Source of the DNA: Lachnospiraceae bacterium | Lineage (GTDB): Bacteria; Bacillota; Clostridia; Lachnospirales; Lachnospiraceae | Reading direction: 5' to 3' | Assembly (NCBI GenBank): GCA_022510745.1 | Contig: JAFLSY010000004.1 | Span: 62,001-126,000 of the forward strand | DNA: 64,000 nt | In this document: piece after piece, positions 17,588 to 25,957 of the stretch | How positions within the stretch are numbered: the first letter of the stretch is position 1 | Layout of the letters: each line of letters begins with the position of its first letter | The notes under the pieces: model-generated | The model's input: only the letters and a program-made list of their open reading frames with translations | Told to the model about the DNA's origin: nothing | Database searches by the model: none | Translations under genes and position numbers: made by a program

Positions 17588-18772
17588 TTATTTATAAATT
17601 ACTTCACGGCCGGCCTGTGAAATACCGATGTAGGTGTGGCCGGTATTGAGCTGAATTTCGTTTCCAGCTAAATCGTAATATTTGGTAGGAGCATAATCGC
17701 TTTCCTTGGTCCAGGTGATGGGAATGCCTCGGCCCTGAGTGAAATAATAGCCGCTGCGGCCGGAGTCATGCACCTGAAAGATCAGATACTTGTTGTCCTG
17801 ACGGTATTCCCAATAGGTATCCTGTATAATGATGTTGGTAAAGGCAAGCTGTTCACCGGTTATAACATCAATCTGTTTATCGCCGTATAAATATTTTAAA
17901 TAAGTGCCGGTTTCTTCATCATAAGTGAAAGAGGTTTTCGTGGTCGTAAAGATTTTGGATAAGTCAACCTCGGTTGCAGCAAAGGAATTCTTTGCGTCCT
18001 CCAGAGTGTTGGGCTCAGTAACGGGTGCAAAATTGAAATGGTTCGGCTCATAATAAGCATCCCTGTGTTCCATCTGATAGTTCAGTCTATTGATAGCAGC
18101 CACCAGTTTTTCCCCATCGGTAAAACCGTTATGAATGCTGGGGGTGGGGTTGGAGCTGTTCGGATTGTTCTGATCCCAGCGATAAAATGCGTCGCTGCCG
18201 ACTGCGGGAGCCACCGCTTCACCGGCACCCACGGAAACTGCTGTCAGATTGTTTACATCACTTCTGTTCACGACATCAGTCAAATAGAAGGGGCCGCCCC
18301 AATGAACCAGGAAGGAATCCCATTCCATGCTCCAATATGCGTAATAGTCGCGGCAGCTTCTGATATTGCCAATGTGATCCAAATTCTGCCAGTCTTCGAT
18401 GACGCCCATCTGACGGGACATTTCGCCTTCTTCCATACATTCATACAAAACACCTGCAAGCCCGATGCCATATTGGGGCTGGGAGCCTCTGTCAGTAGGA
18501 AACATAACTGCTATGGGACGGGTATTGGCCACATCCCCATCAATCCACTCATTGGTCAGAGCACTGCGTACCATTCCCTCGGCAGGGGGATCCTCTGACA
18601 CAACATTGCTCTCTTCAGGCGCCGTCTCCGTTTCGGTGGGAACCGTGTCCTGGCCGCCTATGGGTTCTGCCAGATCGTCGGGGTGCACCGATGTCGGAGT
18701 ATCTCCGCCGCAGGCACTGAAGAGCAAAAGCGCTGCTAGAGATAACGCAAGAATAGATTTATTCTTTTTCAT
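17588..18772 (-). CDS. DUF3048 (YerB-like) lipoprotein
   Basis: This is an exported lipoprotein of 394 residues of the YerB/DUF3048 family, whose molecular role is not established. The signal peptide MKKNKSILALSLAALLLFSA ends at a lipobox with Cys in FSACGG. An acidic Thr/Glu/Pro linker follows, then the DUF3048 domain (RPIAVMFPTDRGSQPQYGIG, LYECMEEGEMSR, VVNRSDVNNL, and a C-terminal YFTQGRGIPITWTKESDYAP). The start was taken at the ATG at 18772, preceded by GAGGAG; an in-frame upstream start adds 11 non-signal residues. It is 38 bases downstream of the YuiD-like gene on the same strand. Confidence 0.88.
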   Translation of the reverse strand: MKKNKSILALSLAALLLFSACGGDTPTSVHPDDLAEPIGGQDTVPTETETAPEESNVVSEDPPAEGMVRSALTNEWIDGDVANTRPIAVMFPTDRGSQPQYGIGLAGVLYECMEEGEMSRQMGVIEDWQNLDHIGNIRSCRDYYAYWSMEWDSFLVHWGGPFYLTDVVNRSDVNNLTAVSVGAGEAVAPAVGSDAFYRWDQNNPNSSNPTPSIHNGFTDGEKLVAAINRLNYQMEHRDAYYEPNHFNFAPVTEPNTLEDAKNSFAATEVDLSKIFTTTKTSFTYDEETGTYLKYLYGDKQIDVITGEQLAFTNIIIQDTYWEYRQDNKYLIFQVHDSGRSGYYFTQGRGIPITWTKESDYAPTKYYDLAGNEIQLNTGHTYIGISQAGREVIYK

Positions 18773-18809
18773 AAAAAACTCCTCTCTTTCGTCAAAATAT
18801 CTCACAAAA

Positions 18810-18815
18810 ATTATA
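18810..18815 (-). promoter_or_regulatory. Possible extended -10 element for the DUF3048 gene
   Basis: Read on the minus strand, TGTTATAAT (TG-N-TATAAT) lies at the very end of the upstream YuiD-like gene, about 38 bases before the DUF3048 start codon. No clear -35 is visible. Confidence 0.4.
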
Positions 18816-19269
18816 ACACATTACACATGACAAATGCAATGCCAATACCCAAAATGCCACCGATTACCACCTGCAGCGGCGTGTGCCCTACAAATTCTTT
18901 CAGCTTATCCTGAGGGGACATATCGCTGCCCATATCGGCAAAGACATCCAGCATTTCGTTGAGGATCCTGGCCTGAATTCCCGTTTCCCTGCGCACACCC
19001 ATGGCGTCATACATAACAATGATCGCCAGGATCAGAGAAATACCAAATTCAAAACTGGATGGTCCGTATAGGATGCCGGCGGATGCCGCCAGTGCGCAGA
19101 CAGTGGAGGAGTGAGAACTTGGCATACCTCCGCTGCCCACCAATCGTTCCGCAACAAATTTTTTCGTAAATAGCATATGTATAAACGTCTTTAAGATCTG
19201 TGCGATCAGCCAGCCGGTTACCGCACAGATAAATATTTTATTGGAAAATAATTCCTCGAAAAAATTCAT
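18811..19269 (-). CDS. YuiD-like divergent PAP2-family membrane protein (DUF212)
   Basis: This 152-residue integral membrane protein belongs to the DUF212/YuiD group, which is distantly related to acid phosphatase/vanadium-haloperoxidases. The diagnostic segment GGMPSSHSSTVCALA carries the PSSH motif, with YDAMGVRRETGIQA further on and FVGHTPLQVVIGGILG at the C-terminus. About four hydrophobic segments are seen. Family function is not established; a lipid-phosphate role is an inference from the fold. The start is the ATG at 19269, preceded by GAGG, not the TTG six bases upstream. Confidence 0.88.
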   Translation of the reverse strand: MNFFEELFSNKIFICAVTGWLIAQILKTFIHMLFTKKFVAERLVGSGGMPSSHSSTVCALAASAGILYGPSSFEFGISLILAIIVMYDAMGVRRETGIQARILNEMLDVFADMGSDMSPQDKLKEFVGHTPLQVVIGGILGIGIAFVMCNVL

Positions 19270-19298
19270 ATACAACCTCGCTTATGGAACTCAGTATA

Positions 19299-20132
19299 TC
19301 ACCACTTCTTCCGATATTCAAGTGGTGTCAGATTTTCGTATTGCTTGAAAACTTTAATAAAATAAGAAGCCGTCTGAAAACCGCAGGAAAGAGCAATGTT
19401 CTCTATGCTCTCTCTGGAAAACCGCAGCATGGATTTTGCTTTTGTCAAACGTCTGCCGGTCAGGTCATTTTGTATGGTGGTGCCAAACAGACGCTTATAT
19501 TCCCGCAGCAAATGGTACTTGCTGATATAAAAGGCTTCAGAGAGTCCATCAAGAGAAATCTTTTCCGCATAATGGATTTCCAGATAATCCCGAATATTTC
19601 GAAATTTTTCGGGGATTGCGGAACTGACTGTACCATGGAACGCATCAGAAAAAATCTGAGCGATCAAATCGGTGAGATAGCGGTGGGACAACAGGTCAGA
19701 AAGCGCGTCGCCGGACTGCTGCAATTCGTAGAGCAGCAGCAAGATTTCCCGGTAAGGCGTGAGGGAAGGGGGAGTAAGAACAGGCCTTCCTTCCCTTTCC
19801 CGGTAAAGTCGGTAGAAAGCGGCAGCCTGGGAACCGTGAAAATGTACCCACATCAGAGACCAGGGAGCCTCCATGCTGCTCTCATGGGAGTAGGGAGTCC
19901 TGCAATCAATAAACACACAGTCGCCGGTATGCAGGGCATAGCGGGTATTTTCCAACACCACGGAACCACAGCCCTCCGTCACGATAAAAAATAAAAAAGA
20001 TTCTAAATGTTCGCGTCTGCTGATATGGGGATTTAGACTTTTCAAGGTACCTACTTCCTGCACATATAAGTAATGTGCCTTGGTATAGGCGGAAGGCGTT
20101 TTCAATATACGTTTTGAAGCGGAATCGGACAT
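19299..20132 (-). CDS. AraC-family transcriptional regulator (cupin sensor)
   Basis: This 277-residue regulator has an N-terminal cupin-like sensory domain (HISRREHLESFLFFIVTEGC, and YALHTGDCVFIDCRTPYSHE) and a C-terminal AraC domain. The two helix-turn-helix units are SLDGLSEAFYISKYHLLREY and IALSCGFQTASYFIKVFKQY, followed by NLTPLEYRKKW. Such regulators commonly sense sugars. The ATG at 20132 follows GGGAGA; 15 further in-frame residues upstream look non-native. Its promoter overlaps the divergent gmd promoter, so it may control gmd-fcl-manC or itself. The YuiD-like gene follows 29 bases downstream. Confidence 0.92.
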   Translation of the reverse strand: MSDSASKRILKTPSAYTKAHYLYVQEVGTLKSLNPHISRREHLESFLFFIVTEGCGSVVLENTRYALHTGDCVFIDCRTPYSHESSMEAPWSLMWVHFHGSQAAAFYRLYREREGRPVLTPPSLTPYREILLLLYELQQSGDALSDLLSHRYLTDLIAQIFSDAFHGTVSSAIPEKFRNIRDYLEIHYAEKISLDGLSEAFYISKYHLLREYKRLFGTTIQNDLTGRRLTKAKSMLRFSRESIENIALSCGFQTASYFIKVFKQYENLTPLEYRKKW

Positions 20133-20186
20133 GGAATTCTCCCAATAAAATAGCAATATTTTGCAATTAATAAGCAATAAAGTGAA

Positions 20187-20215
20187 TTGATAAGGCTATT
20201 ATACAATAGTATACT
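20187..20215 (+). promoter_or_regulatory. gmd promoter
   Basis: TTGATA (20187-20192) and TATACT (20210-20215) are 17 bp apart. The leader to the gmd ATG is about 95 bases. Just past the -10, AAAATAGT occurs twice (20223-20230 and 20232-20239), a possible operator. Confidence 0.75.
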
Positions 20216-20226
20216 GATTTTGAAAA
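20198..20226 (-). promoter_or_regulatory. araC-type regulator promoter overlapping the gmd promoter
   Basis: Read leftward, TTTTCA (20226-20221) and TATAAT (20203-20198) have a 17-bp spacer. The -10 lies inside the spacer of the gmd promoter, so the two polymerases cannot occupy both at once. Confidence 0.6.
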
Positions 20227-20315
20227 TAGTTAAAATAGTAGTATTTTACAATGAAATCTATTTCAAACCACACCATATAAAGATTTACGAATTGCGGCTT
20301 TTGAGGAGGTTGAAA

Positions 20316-21422
20316 ATGAAAAATTTGGAAATGATGAAAAAAAGAGCGCTGATTACGGGTATAACAGGGCAGGACGGCTCTTATCTGGCAGAATTTTTAT
20401 TGGAAAAGGGTTACGAGGTGCATGGATTGATTCGGCGGCATAGTTTGGAAAACTTGGACAGGCTGGCAGGGATTTTACAGACAGATGTCTATAAAGAGAA
20501 TTTCTTTTTACACTACGGGGACTTGACGGATTCCAGCTGTCTGCTCCGATTGGTAACGGAAATCCGGCCGGAGGAGGTATACAATCTGGCTGCACAATCC
20601 CATGTGGGTGTTTCCTTTGAAGTGCCGGAATATACGGCCGAAACTACCGGTCTGGGTACTCTGCGGCTTTTGGAAGCCTTGCGGATCTGGGGCGGAGAAT
20701 GCAGGTTTTATCAAGCGTCTACATCCGAGCTTTTTGGCGGGATACCGGGGACAGCACCCCAGAGTGAAAGGACGCCGTTCTACCCTAAAAGTCCTTATGG
20801 CGCCGCAAAATTGTATTCCTATTGGATAACCGTCAATTACAGGGAGTCTTATAACATGTTTGCCTGCAATGGGATTCTTTTTAATCATGAATCGCCCAGA
20901 AGGGGAGAAAATTTTGTGACCCGTAAGATTACACTGGCCATCGCAGGTATTATAGCAGGCAGGCAGGAAAAGCTCTCTTTGGGAAATTTGGATGCGAAAC
21001 GGGACTGGGGCTTTGCGGGGGATTATGTGCAGGGTATGTGGCTGATGCTGCAACAGGAAGCTCCGGGGGATTATGTGCTGGCTACCGGAGAAACCCACAC
21101 CGTAAGAGAGTTTGTGGAAGAGGCCTTTGGAAATCTGAATATTTCCATCCGTTGGGAAGGACGAGGTGCAGAGGAGAAGGGCTATGACGCAAAAAGCGGA
21201 CGCCTGTTTGTGGATGTGAATCCCGCATATTATCGTCCTGCTGAAGTGGAAGAACTGTGGGGGGATGCCCGTAAGGCTAAGGAGCAGATGAACTGGCATG
21301 CCAACACGGGGTTTAAAGAACTGGTCAGGATGATGATGGAGGCGGATTTAAAAGCAATTACAGGAATGACTTGCAAAGAATATACAGAAGGGTATGTAGA
21401 TGAAGATGGAGAAACCAGATAA
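20316..21422 (+). CDS. gmd: GDP-mannose 4,6-dehydratase
   Basis: Gmd converts GDP-D-mannose to GDP-4-keto-6-deoxy-D-mannose, the first step to GDP-L-fucose. The 368-residue short-chain dehydrogenase has the NADP-binding motif [20 protein letters not shown]. The family signature STSELFGG carries the Ser/Glu catalytic residues, Tyr-x3-Lys sits in [12 protein letters not shown], and [19 protein letters not shown] is almost invariant in Gmd. The start is the ATG at 20316 after GAGGAGG. Extra in-frame codons upstream lie in the promoter leader. fcl overlaps its end by 23 bases, giving a coupled gmd-fcl-manC operon. Confidence 0.97.
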   Translation: MKNLEMMKKRALITGITGQDGSYLAEFLLEKGYEVHGLIRRHSLENLDRLAGILQTDVYKENFFLHYGDLTDSSCLLRLVTEIRPEEVYNLAAQSHVGVSFEVPEYTAETTGLGTLRLLEALRIWGGECRFYQASTSELFGGIPGTAPQSERTPFYPKSPYGAAKLYSYWITVNYRESYNMFACNGILFNHESPRRGENFVTRKITLAIAGIIAGRQEKLSLGNLDAKRDWGFAGDYVQGMWLMLQQEAPGDYVLATGETHTVREFVEEAFGNLNISIRWEGRGAEEKGYDAKSGRLFVDVNPAYYRPAEVEELWGDARKAKEQMNWHANTGFKELVRMMMEADLKAITGMTCKEYTEGYVDEDGETR

Positions 21423-22347
21423 AATTTATGTTGCTGGACACAGAGGTCTGGTGGGCAGCGCCATTGTCCGCAGGCTGAAGGAAAAGGGTTATACGAATTT
21501 GGTGGGCAGAACACATGCAGAACTGGATTTGACGGAGCAGGCCGATGTAAGATCTTTTTTTGAAACAGAACGCCCGGATATTGTGATATTGGCCGCGGCC
21601 AAAGTGGGAGGCATCCATGCCAACAGCACGGCACCGGCAGAATTTGCTTATGAAAATATGCAGATACAGTGCAATGTGATCAAATGTGCACATGATTATC
21701 AGGTAAAAAAACTACTGTTTTTGGGCAGTACCTGTATTTACCCCCGGATGGCGCCGCAGCCGATCCCGGAGGAAGCCTTGCTTGGCGGGCCGCTGGAGGA
21801 AACGAACGAAGCCTATGCCATTGCTAAAATAGCGGGCCTTGAGATGTGTAAATTCTTTAAGCGGCAGTACGGTGATAATTTTATCAGCTGCATGCCTACC
21901 AACCTGTATGGTCCGGAGGACAATTACGAGCTGCAGGGCTCTCATGTCATGCCGGCGATGATCCGCAAATTTCACGAGGCGAAAAAAATGAATGCACCCT
22001 CGGTGGAACTGTGGGGAACAGGAACTCCGATGCGGGAGTTTTTGTATGTGGATGATATGGCGGATGCCTGTATTTTTTTGCTGGAGCACTATGACGGAGA
22101 GCAGCACGTAAATATCGGTACGGGACAGGAAGTTTCCATTAAGGAACTGGCGGAAACAGTGCGGCAGGTAATAGGTTATACCGGAGAGATCAGGTGGAAC
22201 AGCGCCATGCCGGACGGGACGCCCAGAAAACTCACGGATGTAAGTAGGCTCCACGATCTGGGATGGCGGCATAGAGTGGAACTGCAGGAGGGAATCCGGC
22301 TGGCCTATAAGTGGTTTTGTGAAAATACGGAACAGGCCCGGTTATAG
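21400..22347 (+). CDS. fcl: GDP-L-fucose synthase
   Basis: Fcl (WcaG) performs the 3,5-epimerisation and 4-reduction of GDP-4-keto-6-deoxymannose to GDP-L-fucose. The 315 residues show the Rossmann motif [18 protein letters not shown]. The conserved [13 protein letters not shown] and [20 protein letters not shown] segments follow, with Tyr-x3-Lys in [10 protein letters not shown] and the family signature [14 protein letters not shown]. The substrate segment [14 protein letters not shown] is intact. The overlap with gmd implies translational coupling. Confidence 0.97.
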   Translation: MKMEKPDKIYVAGHRGLVGSAIVRRLKEKGYTNLVGRTHAELDLTEQADVRSFFETERPDIVILAAAKVGGIHANSTAPAEFAYENMQIQCNVIKCAHDYQVKKLLFLGSTCIYPRMAPQPIPEEALLGGPLEETNEAYAIAKIAGLEMCKFFKRQYGDNFISCMPTNLYGPEDNYELQGSHVMPAMIRKFHEAKKMNAPSVELWGTGTPMREFLYVDDMADACIFLLEHYDGEQHVNIGTGQEVSIKELAETVRQVIGYTGEIRWNSAMPDGTPRKLTDVSRLHDLGWRHRVELQEGIRLAYKWFCENTEQARL

Positions 22348-22387
22348 GATTATTTAGGAGTATTATTGAAAGAGTGAAGGGATACGG

Positions 22388-22402
22388 ATGAACGCTGTAT
22401 GA
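22388..22402 (+). other. Four-codon minicistron overlapping the manC start
   Basis: ATG-AAC-GCT-GTA-TGA (22388-22402) has GAAGGGAT well placed before it. Its stop codon overlaps the manC ATG as ATGA. manC itself has no close ribosome-binding site, so this short frame may feed terminating ribosomes to manC. This is inference from position only. Confidence 0.4.
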
Positions 22403-23463
22403 AAGTATACGGAATCATAATGGCCGGAGGCGGAGGCACACGCTTCTGGCCTTTGAGCCGCAAGGCGCAGCCCAAGCAGTTTTTAAATTTAACGGGCCGG
22501 GATATACTGGTAAATGAAACCTTCGACAGACTGACGCAGGTTGTGCCGAAGGAAAATATTTATGTGGTCACCAATACGCTCTATGCAGAAAAAACGGCGG
22601 AACTGATGCAGGGGAGAATCAAGAAAGACCATATCCTAAAAGAGCCGGCAGCCCGCAATACCGCAGCCTGCATCGGGTATGCAGCCATGGAAGTCCTGCA
22701 GAAATATGGGGACGGTATTCTTTGTATTGTGCCGTCGGATCATTATATCCGTCAGGAATCTCTCTATTCCCGGACGCTGGAAAAGGGCGTGGCATTGGCG
22801 GAAAACAATGACTGTCTGGTTACGATAGGCATAACGCCCACCTATCCGGCCACCGGTTATGGTTATATAAAGAGTGGCACAGAGAAAGACGGATACCGCA
22901 TAGTAGAGGAATTTGTGGAAAAGCCCTCGGAAACGGTGGCAAAGCAATATCTGCATGAGGGCTGTTATTTCTGGAACAGCGGTATATTTATCTGGAAGGC
23001 TTCCGTTATTCTACATGCCTTTCAAAAGCTGCTGCCGGATATATACGATTGTCTGAGGACGATCGGAGAGGCCATGGGAACCGAAGAAGAGGAGCGGGTT
23101 CTGGCAGAGATATATCCCCGCATTCCTAAACTCTCCATTGATTACGGTATTATGGAGCGGGCAGACAATGTGGTGATGCTGGAAGGCAGTTTCGGCTGGA
23201 ATGATGTGGGAAGTCTGGATGCCATTGCTTTGCTGCACGATGCGGATGCGGGGGGCAATGTAAGCGTAGGAAGTCATGTTTTAATGGACACGGAGGACAC
23301 AATCTGCTATTCTAAAAATAAGTTGATTGCAGCCGCGGGTGTGAAAAACTTGATTATCGTGGAGGCGGAAGATGCCGTTTTGGTCTGCTCTAAGGAGAAA
23401 GCGCAGGAAGTCAAGAGATTGGTGGAGATGCTGGAAGCAGACGGTAAAGAGAAGTACCTGTAG
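22399..23463 (+). CDS. manC: Mannose-1-phosphate guanylyltransferase
   Basis: ManC makes GDP-mannose from mannose-1-phosphate and GTP, the substrate of Gmd. It has 354 residues, so only the nucleotidyltransferase half is present; the C-terminal phosphomannose isomerase cupin of many ManC proteins is absent. The GTP-binding motif IIMAGGGGTRFWPLSRKAQ then PKQFL is complete. Other landmarks are EPAARNTAACIGYAA, the FVEKPSETVAKQYL signature and WNDVGSLDAI. It is third in the gmd-fcl-manC operon and so completes GDP-fucose synthesis from mannose-1-phosphate. Confidence 0.95.
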   Translation: MKVYGIIMAGGGGTRFWPLSRKAQPKQFLNLTGRDILVNETFDRLTQVVPKENIYVVTNTLYAEKTAELMQGRIKKDHILKEPAARNTAACIGYAAMEVLQKYGDGILCIVPSDHYIRQESLYSRTLEKGVALAENNDCLVTIGITPTYPATGYGYIKSGTEKDGYRIVEEFVEKPSETVAKQYLHEGCYFWNSGIFIWKASVILHAFQKLLPDIYDCLRTIGEAMGTEEEERVLAEIYPRIPKLSIDYGIMERADNVVMLEGSFGWNDVGSLDAIALLHDADAGGNVSVGSHVLMDTEDTICYSKNKLIAAAGVKNLIIVEAEDAVLVCSKEKAQEVKRLVEMLEADGKEKYL

Positions 23464-23492
23464 CAAAACGGGCAGGAAGGGAAAGGCTGAAA

Positions 23493-24422
23493 ATGAAACT
23501 GTTAAGCGTAATTGTGCCTTGTTATAACGAAGAGGAAAATGTTCCTTTTTTCTATGAGGAATTTATAAAGAATGAAAACTGTCTGAAAGAGAAGGGATTG
23601 ACTTGGGAAATTCTCTATGTGGATGACGGTTCGAAGGACGAAACCGTAAAAGAGGTAAAAAAACTGCATCAAAAGGATGACAGGGTGCGGTTGCTCTCTT
23701 TTTCCCGAAATTTTGGGAAAGAGGCTGCCATGTATGCAGGAATGCAGAAATCCAAAGGGGATTATGTTGTGATCATGGATGTTGATCTGCAGGATCCTCC
23801 CGCTTTACTGCCGGAGATGCTTTCCTATATAGAGCAGGGCTATGATTCGGTAGCTACCAGGCGGGTGAGCCGTAAGGGGGAGCCTCCCATACGTTCCTTC
23901 TTTGCCCGGAGGTTTTACCGGCTGATGAAGCGGATATCCAGAACAGAGATTATGGACGGCGCAAGAGATTATCGGCTGATGACCAGACAGATGGTGGATG
24001 CCATACTGGCTATGCCGGAGTATAACCGCTTTACCAAGGGAATTTTCGGCTGGGTGGGATTTCAGACTAAGTGGCTGGAATTTGAGAATGTGGAGAGACT
24101 CAAAGGGGAAACCAAATGGAGTTTCTGGGGGCTGTTATGGTATTCTATTGACGGGATAACCGCTTTCTCCACGGCGCCTCTTTCCTTTGCGGCGGTTATG
24201 GGAGTTTTGTTTTGTGTACTGGCGTTCATCCTTATTGTATTTATAGTAGTCCGCACGCTGATATTTGGGGATCCGGTATCCGGCTGGCCTTCTTTGGTCT
24301 GTATCATGTCGTTGATCAGCGGTGTGCAGCTTTTCTGTCTCGGCATTGTGGGACAGTATCTGGCAAAAACATATATGGAGGTTAAGCGAAGGCCGATTTA
24401 TCTGATAAAGGAGGAGTTGTAA
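23493..24422 (+). CDS. Polyprenyl-phosphate glycosyltransferase (GT2, GtrB/ArnC type)
   Basis: These enzymes move a sugar from a nucleotide donor to undecaprenyl phosphate for later use on the outer membrane face. The 309 residues have a GT-A domain with LSVIVPCYNEEENVPFFYEE at the N-terminus, VDDGSKDET, the metal site VIMDVDLQDPP and the ARDYRLM signature. Two C-terminal TM segments (about 225-255 and 265-290) are followed by QYLAKTYMEVKRRPIYLI, a typical end of the GtrB/DPM1 group. The sugar cannot be told. It lies 29 bases after manC and probably ends that operon. Confidence 0.9.
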   Translation: MKLLSVIVPCYNEEENVPFFYEEFIKNENCLKEKGLTWEILYVDDGSKDETVKEVKKLHQKDDRVRLLSFSRNFGKEAAMYAGMQKSKGDYVVIMDVDLQDPPALLPEMLSYIEQGYDSVATRRVSRKGEPPIRSFFARRFYRLMKRISRTEIMDGARDYRLMTRQMVDAILAMPEYNRFTKGIFGWVGFQTKWLEFENVERLKGETKWSFWGLLWYSIDGITAFSTAPLSFAAVMGVLFCVLAFILIVFIVVRTLIFGDPVSGWPSLVCIMSLISGVQLFCLGIVGQYLAKTYMEVKRRPIYLIKEEL

Positions 24423-24529
24423 CAAGTTCTTGGGCAAGGAAATCTCTTTTCTAGTTCTTTAAGTTATGCTAGGATATAAGTGCAGCCGCATGAAAAGCAG
24501 CGCACATGCTCACAGAAAGGAGTTAGTGA

Positions 24530-24907
24530 ATGGATATTGCTGCAATAAATGATATAGATTTGGAAATCTATACCACGGAAGTAATGCTCGATATAGGGGT
24601 TCCGGCTCATCTGAAGGGTTACTATTATCTGCGAGACGCTATAATGATGACTGAAAAAGATGCGGAAGTGGTTACCAGTGTAACAAAACTGATGTATCCT
24701 GCCATTGCGAGACGCTATAAGACAACCGACCAGAAAGTGGAACGAGCAATACGTAACGCAATAGAGATTTCATGGAACAGGGGGAACGCCCAGACTTTTG
24801 CCAAGCTTTTTGGCTATTCTCTGCAGGATGGCAGGCCGAGACCGACTAACAGTGAATACATTGCGAGAGTAGCGGATAAAATACGTTTAGATATTAAGGC
24901 AAAGTAA
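24530..24907 (+). CDS. Stand-alone Spo0A C-terminal (effector) domain protein
   Basis: This 125-residue protein aligns by eye over its whole length with the sigma-A-activating DNA-binding domain of Spo0A: LDIGVPAHLKGYYYLRDAIM, TSVTKLMYPAIARRYKTT, and the recognition helix KVERAIRNAIEISWNRGN. The phosphoacceptor receiver domain that normally precedes it is absent. The upstream region has stop codons and a good AAGGAG for the ATG at 24530, so it is not a truncation of a longer frame in view. It could bind 0A-box-like sites independently of the phosphorelay. No TGTCGAA site was seen in the promoters here. It lies in the polysaccharide locus, with a palindrome downstream. Confidence 0.88.
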   Translation: MDIAAINDIDLEIYTTEVMLDIGVPAHLKGYYYLRDAIMMTEKDAEVVTSVTKLMYPAIARRYKTTDQKVERAIRNAIEISWNRGNAQTFAKLFGYSLQDGRPRPTNSEYIARVADKIRLDIKAK

Positions 24908-24962
24908 TTAGCATCAAGGAATAGGAAAACAGACACGCTGTTGTTAGATGCGGCTGATACGG

Positions 24963-24990
24963 TACAGCAGGAAGAATTCTTCCTGCTGTA
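24963..24990 (+). terminator. Perfect 28-bp palindrome, probable terminator
   Basis: Fourteen bases (24963-24976, TACAGCAGGAAGAA) are followed by their exact reverse complement (24977-24990). Only a moderate T-rich stretch follows. It probably ends the Spo0A-domain transcript, but a dimeric-regulator site is also possible. Confidence 0.6.
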
Positions 24991-24995
24991 TTACA

Positions 24996-25024
24996 TTGTA
25001 CTTCTTTGAAAAATATGGTAAAAT
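24996..25024 (+). promoter_or_regulatory. Promoter of the split membrane-protein genes
   Basis: TTGTAC (24996-25001) and TAAAAT (25019-25024) have a 17-bp spacer, with a TG two bases before the -10 (extended -10). The GTG start follows 27 bases later. Confidence 0.65.
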
Positions 25025-25051
25025 TGGGAAGAATACCGGTGGAGGCGAAAA

Positions 25052-25957
25052 GTGTTGGAAAATATGCGGAAAACGGTTCCGGACAAAGTAATAGAGAGCT
25101 GCCTGATCGTAATTGGAATGGCGGAAGCTGCACATTTAACGGCGCTTTTATTGAAGCTGCCGTTTGGAGTCTGTTCCACCGTATTTGCGGTGCTTCTGGC
25201 GCTAGGAATCCTCTGGAAAGCGGGAACGGTATTTCTGCGCCGAAAACGGGGAGAGCGCTTTACCGGGCAGGAAGAGATATTTTTTAGCAAATTATGGAAG
25301 ACTTATCCCGGATGGGTCATATTGCCGGGGATTATGATCATATTGCAGATCGTATGGTACTACTGGATACAAACACCCTATTTAAAGTATGATATCACGG
25401 GGGAAATTGTACAGACCATGCTGGCTTCTGACAGTATCTATGAGGTAAATCCTCTGACGGGACAAGCCTTTGACGTAGGTATGCCGATGCGGTTGAAGAT
25501 ACTGGTGCTGCCCACCTTGTTTGCGTCTGTCTGCAGATGGACGGGGCTTTCTGCTATGACGATTTGCTATAGCGTGGCGCCGGGTATCGTATTGTTGTTA
25601 AGTTATACGGTGTATCTGGGTTGGGCGGAATATCTGTTTCCGAAAGAAGGGAAAAAGCGAATGCTTTTCCTGCTCTTTGCGGTGTTTATTTATCAGTTTG
25701 GCGCTTACAGCCGTCCTATGGACGGTTACTCGCTCTTCTTTGGTGGTTTTCAAGGCGAGGCTTTCCGAACGGGCATTATTCTGCCCTATGCGCTGTTATG
25801 CTGTCTGAGGGGCAGATGGAAAGGCGTGGTGTTGTGTCTGCTGGCTGAGGTCTGTATGGTATGGACTTTTTACGGATTGGGATATACGGCAGTGACGGCA
25901 GTGCTTTATGGATGCATCCGACTTTTATCGCTTCAGTGGAACAGGAGGGAAAAGTGA
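25052..25957 (+). CDS. Polytopic membrane protein, N-terminal half of a probable GT-C-like pair
   Basis: The family is not firmly recognised. The 301 residues have about seven hydrophobic segments, and a loop after the third TM segment carries acidic residues (TPYLKYDITGEIVQTMLASD). That layout recalls GT-C membrane glycosyltransferases, where catalytic acids follow an early TM segment. The start is GTG at 25052, six bases after GGAGG. The stop TGA overlaps the ATG of the next gene (TGATG), and the next protein continues with TM segments and an extracytoplasmic domain. The two may therefore be halves of one ancestral protein or a two-chain complex. Confidence 0.65.
   Translation: MLENMRKTVPDKVIESCLIVIGMAEAAHLTALLLKLPFGVCSTVFAVLLALGILWKAGTVFLRRKRGERFTGQEEIFFSKLWKTYPGWVILPGIMIILQIVWYYWIQTPYLKYDITGEIVQTMLASDSIYEVNPLTGQAFDVGMPMRLKILVLPTLFASVCRWTGLSAMTICYSVAPGIVLLLSYTVYLGWAEYLFPKEGKKRMLFLLFAVFIYQFGAYSRPMDGYSLFFGGFQGEAFRTGIILPYALLCCLRGRWKGVVLCLLAEVCMVWTFYGLGYTAVTAVLYGCIRLLSLQWNRREK

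Noticed and set aside
19284..19994. Rightward open frame of about 236 codons opposite the AraC-family gene
   Set aside because: The leftward frame has a complete AraC domain with good start signals. The rightward frame has no recognisable motif.
20508..21299. Long leftward open frame opposite gmd (about 263 codons)
   Set aside because: It is antisense to a clearly recognised enzyme, has no family motif and no ribosome-binding site. It reflects codon bias of the coding strand.
24530..24907. Truncated full-length spo0A pseudogene
   Set aside because: No receiver-domain remnant is seen in the 107 bases upstream, which instead hold stop codons and a good ribosome-binding site for the short frame.
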